A DNA stretch of 64,000 nt from Microbulbifer variabilis (GTDB lineage Bacteria > Pseudomonadota > Gammaproteobacteria > Pseudomonadales > Cellvibrionaceae): assembly GCF_023716485.1 (NCBI RefSeq), contig NZ_CP092418.1, positions 596,001-660,000 of the forward strand. The letters run 5' to 3'. A model generated the notes under the pieces. The model was not told where the DNA came from, ran no database searches, and worked only from the letters and a program-made list of their open reading frames with translations. Of this stretch, positions 28,238-39,300 are shown in pieces. Both the position numbers and the translations under genes were made by a program. Each line of letters opens with the position of its first letter. Within the stretch, counting starts at the first letter, position 1.

Positions 28238-31042
28238 ATGACTGATTATAAAGCGACCCTGAATCTGCCTGAGACCGATTTTCCCATGCGCGGCAATTTG
28301 CCGCAGCGTGAGCCGGCAATTCTGAAAAAATGGCAGGACAACAAGCTCTACGAAAAAATTCGCGAGGCGCGTGCCGGGTGCGAGCAATTTATCCTGCACG
28401 ACGGCCCTCCCTATGCGAATGGCGATATTCATATTGGTCACTCAGTTAACAAGATTCTCAAAGACATCATTATCAAGTCGAAAACCCTGAGTGGTTTCGA
28501 TGCTCCCTACGTACCTGGCTGGGACTGCCACGGCCTGCCGATTGAGCACCGCGTAGAGAAGAAAGTTGGCAAAGCTGGCAGCAAGGTGGACCACAAGACT
28601 TTCCGTCAGAAGTGCCGTGAATATGCCGCCAAGCAGGTGGATGGGCAGAAGAAAGATTTTGTACGCCTGGGAGTGTTTGGCGAATGGGACAACCCCTACC
28701 GCACCATGGATTTCCAGTTTGAGGGCGATATTATTCGCGCCCTCGGCCGTGTGGTGAAAAATGGCCATCTTGCACGCGGCTTCAAACCGGTCTACTGGAG
28801 TGTGGTGGGTGGTTCTGCGCTGGCGGAAGCGGAAGTGGAGTATCAAGATAAAGTCTCCTATTCCATTGACGTTTGCTACCCGGTGAGTGAAGAGGCGGAC
28901 CTGGCCATAGCCGATGCCTCTGGTGGCCACGCCGGAGAAGGCCCACTGTCGGTGGTGATCTGGACTACAACACCCTGGACCTTGCCTTCGAGCCAAGCGG
29001 TCTCCGTAAACGGTGAACTGGAATATGTGGTGGTGCAGGCAGGCAAGCGCCGCCTGTTGATCGCAGAAGCCTTAAAGGATGCAGTACTGGCCCGCGCAGG
29101 CTTCGAAGGAGAAGTTGTGGGTCGCATTCGCGGCGCGGCTCTGGAGCACTTGAAAGTGCATCACCCCTTCTACGACAAGTTGCTGCCCATTGTCCTGGGT
29201 GATCATGTCACTACCGATGCTGGAACCGGCTGTGTACATACAGCCCCAGACCACGGTCCGGACGATTTCCTGGTAGGCAAACGTTACGGTATCGAGACCC
29301 TCAATTACATTGATAATAATGGTGTTTATCGCGACAGCGTGCCGCTATTTGCTGGCGAGCATGTCTACAAAGTAGACGACAAGATTGTTGCATTACTTGA
29401 GGAACGCGGTGTGCTGCTGCATAAGGGCAAGCTGGAGCACAGCTACCCGCATTGCTGGCGAACAAAGACACCGCTGATCTACCGTGCGACTCCTCAGTGG
29501 TTTATCAGCATGCGGCAAAATGACCTGCTGGATCAGGCGCAAAAAGCCGCCGATGACGTATTGTGGATCCCCGGCTGGGGTAAGGCACGAATCGACTCCA
29601 TGCTCAATGGCAGCCCGGACTGGTGTATTTCCCGCCAGCGCACCTGGGGGGTGCCTATCGCTTTGTTCGTGAACAAAGAGACCCACGAGCTGCATCCGGA
29701 ATCTCCTGCGTTGATGGATAAAGTGGCGGCCCTGGTTGACGAAAAGGGTATGGATGTCTGGTTTGATCTGGATGCTCGGGATCTTCTGGGTGATGAGGCG
29801 GAACATTACGAGAAGGTTACCGACACCCTCGATGTCTGGTTCGACTCAGGTGTGACCCATTACGCGGTGTTGGAGCGCCGCGCAGGGCTGCGCTTCCCCG
29901 CCGATCTATATCTGGAAGGGTCCGACCAGCATCGCGGCTGGTTCCAATCTTCCCTGAAGACTTCTATCGCCATTAATGGTTGCGCGCCTTATAGACAGGT
30001 ACTCACCCACGGTTTCACCGTGGATGCGCAGGGGCGCAAGATGTCGAAGTCTATTGGCAATACCGTTGCTCCCCTGGATGTAATTAATAAGTTGGGTGCA
30101 GATGTACTGCGCCTGTGGGTATCGGCCACCGACTTCAGTGGTGAAATGGCCGTTTCCGACGAAATCCTTAAACGCACCGCCGATTCTTATCGCCGCCTAC
30201 GCAATACCGCCCGTTTCTTCCTATCTAATCTGGCCGGTTTCGATCCGCAAAAAGACCTGTTGCCGGAGGAAGAGTTGCTGGCACTAGATCGCTGGGCGCT
30301 GGATAAGGCTGCACACCTGCAGGATGAGATCCTGGCAGCCTACGATAATTACCAGTTCCACCAGATTTACCAGAAACTGCATAACTTCTGCGTGGTTGAA
30401 ATGGGTGGTTTCTACCTGGATATCATCAAGGACCGCCAGTACACCACCAAGGAAGATAGTGTCGCGCGTCGCTCTGCACAGAGCGCGCTCTACCATATTG
30501 TGCAGGCATTTGTGCGCTGGATTGCCCCAATCCTCAGCTTCACTGCGGAAGAGTTGTGGCAGTTTATTCCTGGTAATAATGCCGATAGCGTGTTTATCGA
30601 AGAGTGGTATCCGCTGCCCAAACTGTCAGCCGAAGCTGATAAAGGTGCGGACTATTGGGCTGTAATGGCCGAAGTGAAAACGGCGGTAAACAAGGTATTG
30701 GAGGAGCAGCGCGCTGCTGGAGCAATTGGTGGGTCTCTGCAGGCGGCAGTTACTCTGTATGCCAATGATGATCTGCGCGAGAAATTGCTCGAGTTGGAGA
30801 ATGAACTGCGTTTTGTATTGATTTGCTCTTCCACTTCAGTGCAGCCTCTCAGCGATGCGGCGGGTGCTGAAAGCACCGAGCTTGAAGGTCTTAAAATTGG
30901 TGTGAGCAAAGTGGATCACCCCAAATGTGAGCGTTGCTGGCACTATCGTGCAGATGTGGGTGAAAACAGTGATTACCCAGATATTTGCGGCCGCTGTGTA
31001 GAGAATGTGGCTGGTGACGGCGAGGTAAGGCGCTATGCCTAA
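28238..31042 (+). CDS. ileS: Isoleucyl-tRNA synthetase
   Basis: Charges tRNA-Ile. HIGH is at 65-68 in [18 protein letters not shown] near 600-604 in [11 protein letters not shown], and a C-terminal zinc cluster has [12 protein letters not shown] (about 896) and CGRCVENV. The length of 934 aa is normal for the bacterial type with this zinc tail. It overlaps lspA by 8 bp, indicating coupled translation. The editing domain is intact in length. Confidence 0.98.
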   Translation: MTDYKATLNLPETDFPMRGNLPQREPAILKKWQDNKLYEKIREARAGCEQFILHDGPPYANGDIHIGHSVNKILKDIIIKSKTLSGFDAPYVPGWDCHGLPIEHRVEKKVGKAGSKVDHKTFRQKCREYAAKQVDGQKKDFVRLGVFGEWDNPYRTMDFQFEGDIIRALGRVVKNGHLARGFKPVYWSVVGGSALAEAEVEYQDKVSYSIDVCYPVSEEADLAIADASGGHAGEGPLSVVIWTTTPWTLPSSQAVSVNGELEYVVVQAGKRRLLIAEALKDAVLARAGFEGEVVGRIRGAALEHLKVHHPFYDKLLPIVLGDHVTTDAGTGCVHTAPDHGPDDFLVGKRYGIETLNYIDNNGVYRDSVPLFAGEHVYKVDDKIVALLEERGVLLHKGKLEHSYPHCWRTKTPLIYRATPQWFISMRQNDLLDQAQKAADDVLWIPGWGKARIDSMLNGSPDWCISRQRTWGVPIALFVNKETHELHPESPALMDKVAALVDEKGMDVWFDLDARDLLGDEAEHYEKVTDTLDVWFDSGVTHYAVLERRAGLRFPADLYLEGSDQHRGWFQSSLKTSIAINGCAPYRQVLTHGFTVDAQGRKMSKSIGNTVAPLDVINKLGADVLRLWVSATDFSGEMAVSDEILKRTADSYRRLRNTARFFLSNLAGFDPQKDLLPEEELLALDRWALDKAAHLQDEILAAYDNYQFHQIYQKLHNFCVVEMGGFYLDIIKDRQYTTKEDSVARRSAQSALYHIVQAFVRWIAPILSFTAEELWQFIPGNNADSVFIEEWYPLPKLSAEADKGADYWAVMAEVKTAVNKVLEEQRAAGAIGGSLQAAVTLYANDDLREKLLELENELRFVLICSSTSVQPLSDAAGAESTELEGLKIGVSKVDHPKCERCWHYRADVGENSDYPDICGRCVENVAGDGEVRRYA

Positions 31043-31562
31043 GACTAATCTGCTATTCGGCCACCCCTGGCGCTGGTATTGGCTGGCACTGGCTGTGGTG
31101 GTTCTGGATGTTGCCACTAAAGTCTGGGCTGTGGGCGAATTTATGTACGGCCCATCGGTGCAAATTATTCCGGGCTTTCTGCAGTTCACCTATGCGGAAA
31201 ACTACGGTGCAGCTTTCAGCTTCCTGTCTGATGCGGGTGGTTGGCAGCGCTGGTTTTTTGGTGTGATCGCAATGGTGTTTAGCATTGTTGTGATTATCTG
31301 GTTGTGGCGTTTGCCAGCGCTAAAGCGCTGGGAGCCCTGTGCCCTGGCCCTGATTTTGGGTGGTGCTCTCGGAAATCTGTGGGATCGCATTCTGCTGGGA
31401 TATGTGCGGGACTTTATTTCCGTGTACTACGGCAGTTGGCATTTCCCAGTGTTTAATGTGGCGGATATGGGTATCAGTATCGGCGCGGCCATGCTGGTTA
31501 TAGAGTTGCTTTTCTTTGCAGAAAAAGACGGCGACAAGACAAAAAATAACGCGGAAGTTTAA
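31035..31562 (+). CDS. lspA: Lipoprotein signal peptidase II
   Basis: Cleaves prolipoproteins after diacylglyceryl modification at the lipobox cysteine. Four transmembrane segments are visible. The catalytic aspartates are Asp126 (GYVRDFI) and Asp144 (NVADMGIS), and NYGAAFSFL (about 56-64) is a family motif. The length is 175 aa. Its start lies inside the end of ileS, the common ileS-lspA arrangement. Its substrates include BamD encoded further on. Confidence 0.97.
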   Translation: MPKTNLLFGHPWRWYWLALAVVVLDVATKVWAVGEFMYGPSVQIIPGFLQFTYAENYGAAFSFLSDAGGWQRWFFGVIAMVFSIVVIIWLWRLPALKRWEPCALALILGGALGNLWDRILLGYVRDFISVYYGSWHFPVFNVADMGISIGAAMLVIELLFFAEKDGDKTKNNAEV

Positions 31563-31568
31563 CGAACC

Positions 31569-32009
31569 ATGAGTAATAGCGTTATCGGCGAGCACAGCCG
31601 CGTAACTCTGCACTTCAGCCTTAAGCTGGATGACGGTACCGAGGTGGACTCCACTTTCAAAGGCGATCCCGCTTCTTTTAGTGTGGGGGATGGCAGCCTG
31701 CTGCCAGGCTTTGAAAAAGCCCTCTTCGGTCTCAAAGCTGGCGATGAGGCGGAAATCGAAATCCCCCCTGAGCTGGGCTTCGGTCAGCGTAATCCGGCCA
31801 ATATGCAAAAGGTGCGCCGCGACAGCTTCGCTCCGGATATTGAACTGGAGCCTGGCTTGGTAGTTTCCTTTGATAATGGAAGTGGTGAATTACCCGGTGT
31901 AGTTCGCGAGATTGAGGAAGATGAAGTAACCGTTGACTTCAACCACCCCCTGGCAGGGCAGACACTGAGCTTCCACGTAAAAATTATCGCAGTGGATTCG
32001 ATTCAATAA
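31569..32009 (+). CDS. fkpB: FKBP-type peptidyl-prolyl cis-trans isomerase, SlpA type
   Basis: A cytoplasmic prolyl isomerase and chaperone. The FKBP domain is split by an IF (insert-in-flap) domain as in SlpA/SlyD: VTLHFSLKLDDGTEVDST (about 10-27), GFEKALFGLKAGDEAEIEI (about 49-67), then the flap region and the closing strand VDFNHPLAGQTLSF. Length 146 aa; lacks the His-rich tail of SlyD. It lies 6 bp after lspA, the typical lspA-fkpB-ispH order. Confidence 0.95.
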   Translation: MSNSVIGEHSRVTLHFSLKLDDGTEVDSTFKGDPASFSVGDGSLLPGFEKALFGLKAGDEAEIEIPPELGFGQRNPANMQKVRRDSFAPDIELEPGLVVSFDNGSGELPGVVREIEEDEVTVDFNHPLAGQTLSFHVKIIAVDSIQ

Positions 32010-32060
32010 GGGCAATTTTTCACCCGTTGAATAGATTATCGAAAGAGTGCTGAAGTAAAA

Positions 32061-32993
32061 ATGCAAATCCGACTGGCTAATCCCCGTGGCTTCTGTGCCG
32101 GTGTCGACCGCGCGATTGATATTGTTAACCGTGCCTTAGATGTCTTTGGTGCGCCCATCTATGTACGTCACGAGGTGGTACATAATAAGTTTGTGGTGGA
32201 AAGCCTGCGCGAACGCGGTGCCGTGTTTGTGGACGAGCTGTCGGAAGTGCCCGATGATGTTATCGTTATTTTCAGTGCCCACGGTGTATCCAAAGCTGTG
32301 CAAAGGGAAGCAGAAGATCGCAACCTGCGTGTATTCGATGCCACCTGCCCACTGGTTACCAAGGTGCATATCGAAGTCAGCAAATTCAGCAGTGATGGCG
32401 CCGAGTGCATACTAATCGGCCACGCCGGACACCCGGAAGTAGAGGGCACTATGGGTCAGTATGATGGCACTGCTGGTGGTGCTATCTACTTGGTCGAAGA
32501 CGAGGAGGATGTGGCCAAGCTAAAGGTGAATGACGAGAATAATCTCGCATATGTTACCCAGACCACCTTATCCATGGACGATACTGCCCGGGTAATCGAT
32601 GCCTTGCGACAGCGCTTTCCCAACATCCGCGGTCCGCGCAAGGATGATATCTGCTACGCCACCCAAAACCGCCAGGACGCTGTCCGCCAACTTTCTCTGG
32701 AGAGCGACCTGGTGTTGGTTGTGGGCAGCCCTAATAGCTCCAACTCCAACCGCCTGCGTGAACTGGCCGAGCGCTGTGGTGCCGATGCCAAATTAATCGA
32801 CGGCGCTGTTGATATTGATGCCGATTGGCTCACAGGCAAAAAATCCATTGGCATCACCGCCGGTGCCTCGGCTCCAGAGGTACTGGTGCAAGAGGTGATT
32901 GGCAAATTGCAACGGCTTGGTGCCACAGTGCCAGAAGAGATGGATGGGCGTGAGGAAAATATTCGCTTTTCTTTGCCCAAGGAGCTGCGCTAG
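32061..32993 (+). CDS. ispH: 4-hydroxy-3-methylbut-2-enyl diphosphate reductase
   Basis: The last enzyme of the MEP isoprenoid pathway, an iron-sulfur reductase producing IPP and DMAPP. Cluster cysteines are Cys12 (GFCAGVDRA), about Cys96 (ATCPLV) and about Cys197 (ICYATQNRQ). SSNSNRL (about 224-230) is the substrate-binding motif. The length is 310 aa. Last gene of the murJ-ribF-ileS-lspA-fkpB-ispH run, 51 bp after fkpB. Confidence 0.98.
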   Translation: MQIRLANPRGFCAGVDRAIDIVNRALDVFGAPIYVRHEVVHNKFVVESLRERGAVFVDELSEVPDDVIVIFSAHGVSKAVQREAEDRNLRVFDATCPLVTKVHIEVSKFSSDGAECILIGHAGHPEVEGTMGQYDGTAGGAIYLVEDEEDVAKLKVNDENNLAYVTQTTLSMDDTARVIDALRQRFPNIRGPRKDDICYATQNRQDAVRQLSLESDLVLVVGSPNSSNSNRLRELAERCGADAKLIDGAVDIDADWLTGKKSIGITAGASAPEVLVQEVIGKLQRLGATVPEEMDGREENIRFSLPKELR

Positions 32994-33028
32994 CGCCTTT
33001 CTAAATGTTGATAATTGCAACTTCTTTA

Positions 33029-33544
33029 CTAGGGGCAGTTGCCGATATCCGCCTTTTCAATCCGCATTCGCCCACTTCTAGATAGGATTAGAGCCTGTGC
33101 GGCCTGAACTTCCTGAGCGCAGACATGTAGTGTTCCAGCCTGGAATGCCCCCATTGGCGAGCCTGTTTTCCGGCTTTCACCTGAGCTTATAAAAGAAATA
33201 TAGTCCTTTACTGGCGAGTTAGGTGTTATTTGCACTTCCTTCAGGGCTTCTCTTTTGAGAATTAAGTGTTCATCGTTACTGCGTAAACCGTCATTATCAG
33301 GATCCAGAAAAATCTCCCAGCCTAACTCCCAACTTCCGAGGTTTCTCATGGTTACTCTTTGATTGTGGGTAATAGCATTTGTACGAGTCAATTGAACAGC
33401 ATTAAACAGCTCTTCGGTTACTGCTTTTAGGCGAGTCTCTTGAATCATTGGAATAAAGCTTGATGTTGCGATCAGCACTAGTACTGCCAATACATTGAGT
33501 ACTATCAGTAATTCAAGCAATGTGAACCCTTGTTTATTCTTCAT
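33029..33544 (-). CDS. GspH/FimT-family pseudopilin
   Basis: A 171-residue type IV pilin-like protein. A short leader ends KNKQG, with cleavage expected before FTLLELLIVLNVLAVLVL (Glu5 present), so it is processed by the prepilin peptidase and inserted by its hydrophobic helix. The remaining part has a GspH/FimT-type beta-rich head with two late cysteines. It points away from the pilus operon beginning at 33735, and this divergent FimT-type gene next to ispH is also seen in Pseudomonas. Whether it is a pilus or DNA-uptake component is uncertain. Confidence 0.85.
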   Translation of the reverse strand: MKNKQGFTLLELLIVLNVLAVLVLIATSSFIPMIQETRLKAVTEELFNAVQLTRTNAITHNQRVTMRNLGSWELGWEIFLDPDNDGLRSNDEHLILKREALKEVQITPNSPVKDYISFISSGESRKTGSPMGAFQAGTLHVCAQEVQAAQALILSRSGRMRIEKADIGNCP

Positions 33545-33734
33545 ACATATCTCTACTCTTTGAAGTAGTTCCCCTAATGAAGACCATTAAGCCCTCAGAA
33601 AAAGCCGCTTGTCGGTCGCTAATAGAGATAAGAAAGTGAGAATGCTAAATTGTTAACTATACCGTTGGGTGACTTTTAACTGCTAGATGTTTGGCGGATG
33701 AGTGAACGTAAGTTATGAGTAAATTGAGGAAATA
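33545..33734. promoter_or_regulatory. Divergent promoter region of pilus genes
   Basis: An AT-rich 190-bp gap between the divergent pseudopilin at 33544 and the tip operon at 33735. It must hold promoters for both, but I could not pick confident -35/-10 pairs. GAGGAAATA stands just before the ATG at 33735. Confidence 0.35.
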
Positions 33735-34301
33735 ATGCATCGTAAGCGATTTATAAGTACTCATGGGAAAAAGCGGACTCAAAGCGGCTTTACTTTAATT
33801 GAGTTGTTGGTAGCTATGACAGTATTCGCGATTGTAGTTTCGGTCGCTATCCCAAGCTTTACAGATATGATTAATAATTACAGGTCATCTGCATTAGCCG
33901 ATGATTTTATTAATGCGCTTCATTATTCTCGTAGTGAGGCGGTAAAGCGCGGTACTAATGTATCAATTTGTGCAAGTAGTAATGGCTCTAGTTGTGCAGG
34001 AGAAAATAAATGGTCTGATGGTTGGATAGTTTTTGTTGATGGAGCCTTGACAGAAAAGGCTATTGACCCTGTTGTTGATAGTGTTTTGCGCAGTTGGGAT
34101 TTTAAGGGTGAGGAAGCTGTTATTGGTGTTACGCAAAATGCGGCAACAAAGTTTGTGCGGTTTACGGGTATGGGTACACTAGGTCGGTTTGTCCAGACGA
34201 ATATCAGTGTAAAAACATCTGGCTGTACAGGAGATAGCGCAAATAATATTGTGCTCGCTAACTCCGGTGTTATTTCAATATCTAAAACAAGCTGTGAATA
34301 A
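33735..34301 (+). CDS. fimU: Minor pilin, FimU/GspH family
   Basis: First gene of the minor pilin operon. Residues 1-17 form a basic leader ending QSG, followed by FTLIELLVAMTVFAIVVSVA, a classic type IV N-terminal helix with Glu5. The body resembles FimU/GspH, with IVFVDG and a disulfide-like cysteine pair near the C-terminus. Minor pilins of this kind prime pilus assembly and help form the tip with PilY1. The stop is one base before pilV. The choice between FimU and FimT naming is by position. Confidence 0.85.
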   Translation: MHRKRFISTHGKKRTQSGFTLIELLVAMTVFAIVVSVAIPSFTDMINNYRSSALADDFINALHYSRSEAVKRGTNVSICASSNGSSCAGENKWSDGWIVFVDGALTEKAIDPVVDSVLRSWDFKGEEAVIGVTQNAATKFVRFTGMGTLGRFVQTNISVKTSGCTGDSANNIVLANSGVISISKTSCE

Positions 34302-34302
34302 T

Positions 34303-34740
34303 ATGAAAAAATTTAATGCACAGTATGGTGTTGGTTTAATTGAAGTGATGGTAACCGTATTGATCTTATCAACATCTTTACTTGGTTTGGCCGCACTACA
34401 GAGCAGGGCACTTCAGTACAATCATAGTGCCTACATGCGATCTCAAGCAAATATCCTTGCTTACGATTTATTAGATCGAATGAGAGCGAGCCGTGGCAGA
34501 TTAGCTGATTATAATTTAGGTATTAATGATGCTCCTCCGATGGCAAGTGGTAATCAGGCACAATCTGACCTGATCGAGTGGCGACAAGCTCTTAATGAGC
34601 TATTACCAGAGGGCTCTGGTGGTATTTCATGTGATACAAATAATGTTTGTACTGTGGTCATCCAATGGGCTGAACATGATGCCACTGGATCAGATGGTAA
34701 TGCGGATAAAAGTAACTTCCAGTATATGACGAGAATTTAG
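34303..34740 (+). CDS. pilV: Minor pilin PilV
   Basis: A type IV minor pilin of 145 aa. The leader is very short, then VGLIEVMVTVLILSTSLLGL; Glu5 is present. The next part LGLAALQSRALQYNHSAYMRSQA fits PilV. I chose ATG 34303, one base after the fimU stop. The frame upstream to 34249 lies within fimU. It works with FimU, PilW, PilX and PilY1 at the pilus tip. Confidence 0.9.
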   Translation: MKKFNAQYGVGLIEVMVTVLILSTSLLGLAALQSRALQYNHSAYMRSQANILAYDLLDRMRASRGRLADYNLGINDAPPMASGNQAQSDLIEWRQALNELLPEGSGGISCDTNNVCTVVIQWAEHDATGSDGNADKSNFQYMTRI

Positions 34741-34750
34741 AGGGATGTAT

Positions 34751-35818
34751 ATGCGTGAACAATCGGGGATCTCCCTGGTGGAACTTATGGTATCAATTAC
34801 CGTAGGTCTAGTGCTTCTAGCTGGTGTCACCCAACTATTTTTATCGAGTAACCTAACTTTTAGTACGCAAAATGCAATGTCGCGAGTTCAGGAAACTGGG
34901 CGTTTGGCGATAGAGTTTTTGAGTGAAGATATTCGAATGGCTGGCTATGTTGGATGTGCAAACCCTTCGCGTCATTCAGGTAGCGGAGATATGAAAAATT
35001 TCCTTAATGACAGCGACTTGATTAGTTATCGATATGATGTTGCTGTAGAAGGTGAGGATTCTTCCAAGGATGTCGCTGGATTTCCAAATGCCGCACTGGC
35101 AGGCACTGATGCGATTTTAATTCGTAGTGCCTTTGGTAGTGGCGTTGGAGTAGCTGATATGAGTAATCCGACCCAGATATTTGTAGAGAATACTGGGGTG
35201 GAAAGTGGAGAGTGTGATGAAGGTAAAGATAAATATAGTGGATTTTGTGAAGGTGATATCGTTGTAGTATCAAGTTGTAGCTATGTGAGAGTTTTTCAGG
35301 CAACCGGTTTTGTTGGTGCCAGCACCAGTGAAACTATTGGAATACAACATTCGGATATTGCCTCCTTTGAGCCAGGTAACAAAGTAGCAGTTTGGGGCGC
35401 TGAGACTACTGACGGACATAATTCTTTTGGAAAAGATGCTCAAGTAATTAATTTGGAATCAACTTTTTACTATATTGCCAATGGAACTTCCGGGCGCCCT
35501 AGCTTATTTAGGGAAGTAAATGGAGAGCAACAAGAGTTGCTCGAAGGTGTTGAAGATATGCAGATCACTTATGGTTTGGATATCAATGATGATGATGTTA
35601 TTGATGCCTATCAAACGGCAGAAAAAATCGGTTCTATTCTTGATTGGAAGAAAGTTTCAACTGTTCGCTTAGATTTGCTAGTGGCTAGTATTGAAGACAG
35701 TGTTTTACAAGAAGCCCAGCCATACACTTTTGACGGTAAAGTTATAAATAACCCAGGGGATCGTCGTCTTCGGCAGGTGTTTACCAGTGTTGTAACGATA
35801 AGAAGCCGTGTGCCCTAA
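34751..35818 (+). CDS. pilW: Minor pilin PilW
   Basis: A 355-356-residue minor pilin. MREQSG precedes ISLVELMVSITVGLVLLAGV with Glu5. LAIEFLSEDIRMAGYVGC after the helix is a PilW hallmark. A second ATG 6 bp upstream at 34745 overlaps the AGAGGG Shine-Dalgarno, so 34751 is preferred. The gene is large for a pilin, as usual for PilW. It is part of the tip complex under PilY1. Confidence 0.9.
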   Translation: MREQSGISLVELMVSITVGLVLLAGVTQLFLSSNLTFSTQNAMSRVQETGRLAIEFLSEDIRMAGYVGCANPSRHSGSGDMKNFLNDSDLISYRYDVAVEGEDSSKDVAGFPNAALAGTDAILIRSAFGSGVGVADMSNPTQIFVENTGVESGECDEGKDKYSGFCEGDIVVVSSCSYVRVFQATGFVGASTSETIGIQHSDIASFEPGNKVAVWGAETTDGHNSFGKDAQVINLESTFYYIANGTSGRPSLFREVNGEQQELLEGVEDMQITYGLDINDDDVIDAYQTAEKIGSILDWKKVSTVRLDLLVASIEDSVLQEAQPYTFDGKVINNPGDRRLRQVFTSVVTIRSRVP

Positions 35819-35835
35819 TTATAATAAGGTCTCCT

Positions 35836-36381
35836 ATGTATAAAGAAATCAGTACTTTCAAGCAGGAGCGAGGAGCCACTTTGTTAGTTGGCTTGGTCAT
35901 GTTGTTGCTAATGACATTTATTGGCCTTGCGGCTATCCGTGGGAGTGGTATGCAGGAACTTATGGCAGGCAATATGCGGGATCGTCAATTGGCGTTTCAG
36001 GCCGCAGAGTCTGCTCTTCGAGTTGCTGAAGAAAATATAATAACTGAGCTTAATAAACCTATTAGTACAATTTTTGATGGCGATACTGTTGGATACGGTG
36101 ATGAGTTAGATGGTTCGAAAAATAGTGGATTCTGGCTGGATTTTAGCTGGTCTGGTGTGTCGGTAAAGGCTGATCTTGATCTAGAGAGTATAGCCAGCCA
36201 GCCAATTTATATTGTGGAGAAGGTGACGACTGAAGCAAGTAATACAGGTGAAACTGGAGGTGCTATTGATCTTGAGTCTGTGGATAAAGGTGTCCCTCCC
36301 AATTATTACCGAATAACCAGTAGAGGTGTCGGCGGTACTGAAAATACGGTTGTGATTTTGCAATCTACTATGAAAGATTGA
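35836..36381 (+). CDS. pilX: Minor pilin PilX
   Basis: Fourth minor pilin, 181 aa. The hydrophobic N-terminus is ATLLVGLVMLLLMTFIGLAA after ERG, and there is no Glu5, which is characteristic of PilX/GspK-type proteins placed at the tip. RQLAFQAAESALRVAEE is the family helix. It lies between pilW (18 bp) and pilY1 (6 bp), consistent with a tight operon. Confidence 0.9.
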   Translation: MYKEISTFKQERGATLLVGLVMLLLMTFIGLAAIRGSGMQELMAGNMRDRQLAFQAAESALRVAEENIITELNKPISTIFDGDTVGYGDELDGSKNSGFWLDFSWSGVSVKADLDLESIASQPIYIVEKVTTEASNTGETGGAIDLESVDKGVPPNYYRITSRGVGGTENTVVILQSTMKD

Positions 36382-36387
36382 GTAGTG

Positions 36388-39300
36388 ATGAGAAAAATAG
36401 CTATGTCATTTATATCTAGAAAAATTAAAAGTTTCTCTGCTGTAATTGCCGCATCACTAACGCTTGGAATTGCCCATAGTGCTGCGTCCCTAACGCTATC
36501 TCAACAGCCTTTATTTTTAAAGCAGGGTACTGATCCGAATATTATGTTTGTTCTTGATGACTCAGGTTCAATGCAGTTCGAGGTTACTCCTTCTGAAGTG
36601 GCTAATTACTTTAATAAGCTGGATCGGGTCGTCTATGTTTTTCCAAATACGGAAACAAATAGTTCCTCTGTAAAATTTGTACCCTGTCCATATGCAGATG
36701 GGAATACATCAAGTTGTGATTACTGGGCTAATGGTGATCAGGCGATTCCTAGATTTGAAGCTGATAATAAGTGGGCGGCTTATTTCCGTTCCGCTTATAA
36801 TAATAAGACTTATTATAATCCAGAAATTCGTTACGAACCGTGGTCGAAAGAGGATGGATCTCTTTGGCCGGCGGCAAATCCGGAGGCGGCTTACCATAAC
36901 CCTGCAAATACTTCAAAAGGTTGGAGAAATCTAACGGTTGATAATTATCAGCGTGCAAAGTGCTGGCTATGGGATTCTGCGAATAAGAACTCCCATAAAA
37001 GTGATGCTTGTGGTAATGGCTATTTGTATTTTTATCCGGCTACTTACTTCCAATATAGCGGTAATGGTAGTCTTTTTGATTCGTCAAACTATACCCGCAA
37101 AGAGATTCGATCCGGCCTAACTTTCCCTCGTAGCGAAGATCGAACGGATTGTAAACTATCGACTACTTCTTGTAGTTATGAGGAGGAGATCCAGAATTTT
37201 GCTAATTGGTATTCATATTACCGTTCCCGGGTATTACTTTCCCGTGCTGGAATTGGCAAAGCATTTTCTTCTCAAACAGAAGGTCTCAGAGTGGGTTTTG
37301 GAACCCTAAATAAAGGAACCAGCAATGTAGATCAGGTTAGTACGGGTACCATTATTAGTGGTGTACGCGCTTTTTCTGGAGATGATCGTGAAGATTTTTT
37401 TGAAAATCTTTACGGTGTAGATATTCCTCAGGCAGGTACTCCACTCTTAAGTGCCTTAAAGCGAGTTGGTGACTATTACAGTCGAACGGATAGGAATGGT
37501 CCTTGGGCAGGGGAACCTGGAACTAATGACTCCAGTGCTCAAGTTGCGTGTAGGGCGAGCTATACCATTTTGATGACAGATGGTTATGGTAATGATTACA
37601 GCAGTATATCTAGCTTTGGTAATGTAGATGGTAATGATGGAAATCCATTTCAGGATTCTCGTTCGAATACTCTTGCAGATATAGCCAGGTACTACTGGGA
37701 AAATGATTTACATGGCAGTCTCGATAATAAAGTCGATAGTGGGGAAGCTGATCCGGCAGACTGGCAACATATGGTAACCTTTGGTGTAGGTTTAGGAGTG
37801 ACAGGTAGTGTTGACTCTGATACCGCTTTTAATGCTATTGAATCTGGTGCGGCAATTTCCTGGCCAAACCCTAATAATAGTGATGCGGCAAAGCTAGATG
37901 ATTTACTCCACGCTGGGGTTAACAGCAGGGGTGGGTTTTACAATGCAGCAAATGCGACTGTATTTGCATCTCAGCTTTCCGATCTACTTACCAGAATAAA
38001 TGAGAGAGAGGCTTCCTCTTCATCTGTTGCAGCCAATTCAACGAGGTTGAGCACAGACAGTGCAATCTTTCAGGCTATTTTCAACTCGGGTGACTGGAGT
38101 GGCGAAATAAAATCTATTAGGCTGGAGAGTGATGGAACACTTTCTGATACGACTCTTTGGAGTACCTCAACAGCGGGAAAAATTCCAACGAATAATCGAG
38201 ATATCATAACTTTTGATGGTTCAGATACAGTTAATTTTTCTTGGTCAAATTTAACCAGTAGTCAGAAGGCTGCCTTAATTAGTACTGACGATGAAGATTT
38301 GGCAAAGCAAAGATTGAATTGGGTACGTGGTGAAGACGTCGATGGTCTACGTGACAGGGCTGTTTTACTAGGGGATGTTGTAAATGCAAGCCCTGTATTG
38401 GCGAGTAATAAAGATCAAAAATTTAAAACACTTCCAGACAATCTTGGGGGGGATAGCTATCAGGACTACCTTGAAGGTCGAAAAAATAACCGCAGTGAAA
38501 TTCTCTATGTAAGTTCGAATGATGGCATGCTGCATGCCTTTGACTCGTCTGATGGATCAGAAAAGTTTGCATATGTTCCCAGTGCTATATATTCAAAATT
38601 AAAGAATGTTGCAGCGCTGGATTATGGTACTGAGGATAACCCGCATCAATATCTTGTTGATGGTCCTTTGTTTGTCAGTGATGCCTACTTTGCCAAGAAT
38701 AAAAGTGGTAGCCCAAAGTGGATGAATGTTCTCGTTGGAACTTATGGCGCAGGGGCTAAAGGATTATTTGCCTTAGATATTACTGATCCTGAGAATCCTG
38801 ACATACTATTTGAGATTGATGGTTCTAATCCTGATATTGGCAATATTCTTGGGCGACCAATAATTGCCCCTACAGAGGATGGTTGGAAAGTTATATTTGG
38901 TAATGGTTATAATTCAGCCAGTGATAAAGCTAAGTTGCTAGTGATTGATTTAGCTGACCCAGCTGATATCCAGGTAATTGCCACAAATACTAATACGGAT
39001 AATGGATTGGCCGGTCCCTCATTACTGATTGACTCAAATAGAGTGGTGCATGCTGCTTATGCTGGGGACTTGATGGGTAATATGTGGAAGTTCGACATTT
39101 CCGGCAGCAAATGGCAGTTAGCTTTTTCAGGTAATGCTCCCTTATTTACTGCCAGGGACCCAAATGGAAAGGTTCAACCAATAACTTCTACCCCGGTACT
39201 TGGTTCTAATGCGGAAGTAGACGGGGCGATTATGGTTTACTTTGGTACAGGGAAATATGTAAGCCAAACAGATCAAACCGCTGGCAGCATTATTCATAGT

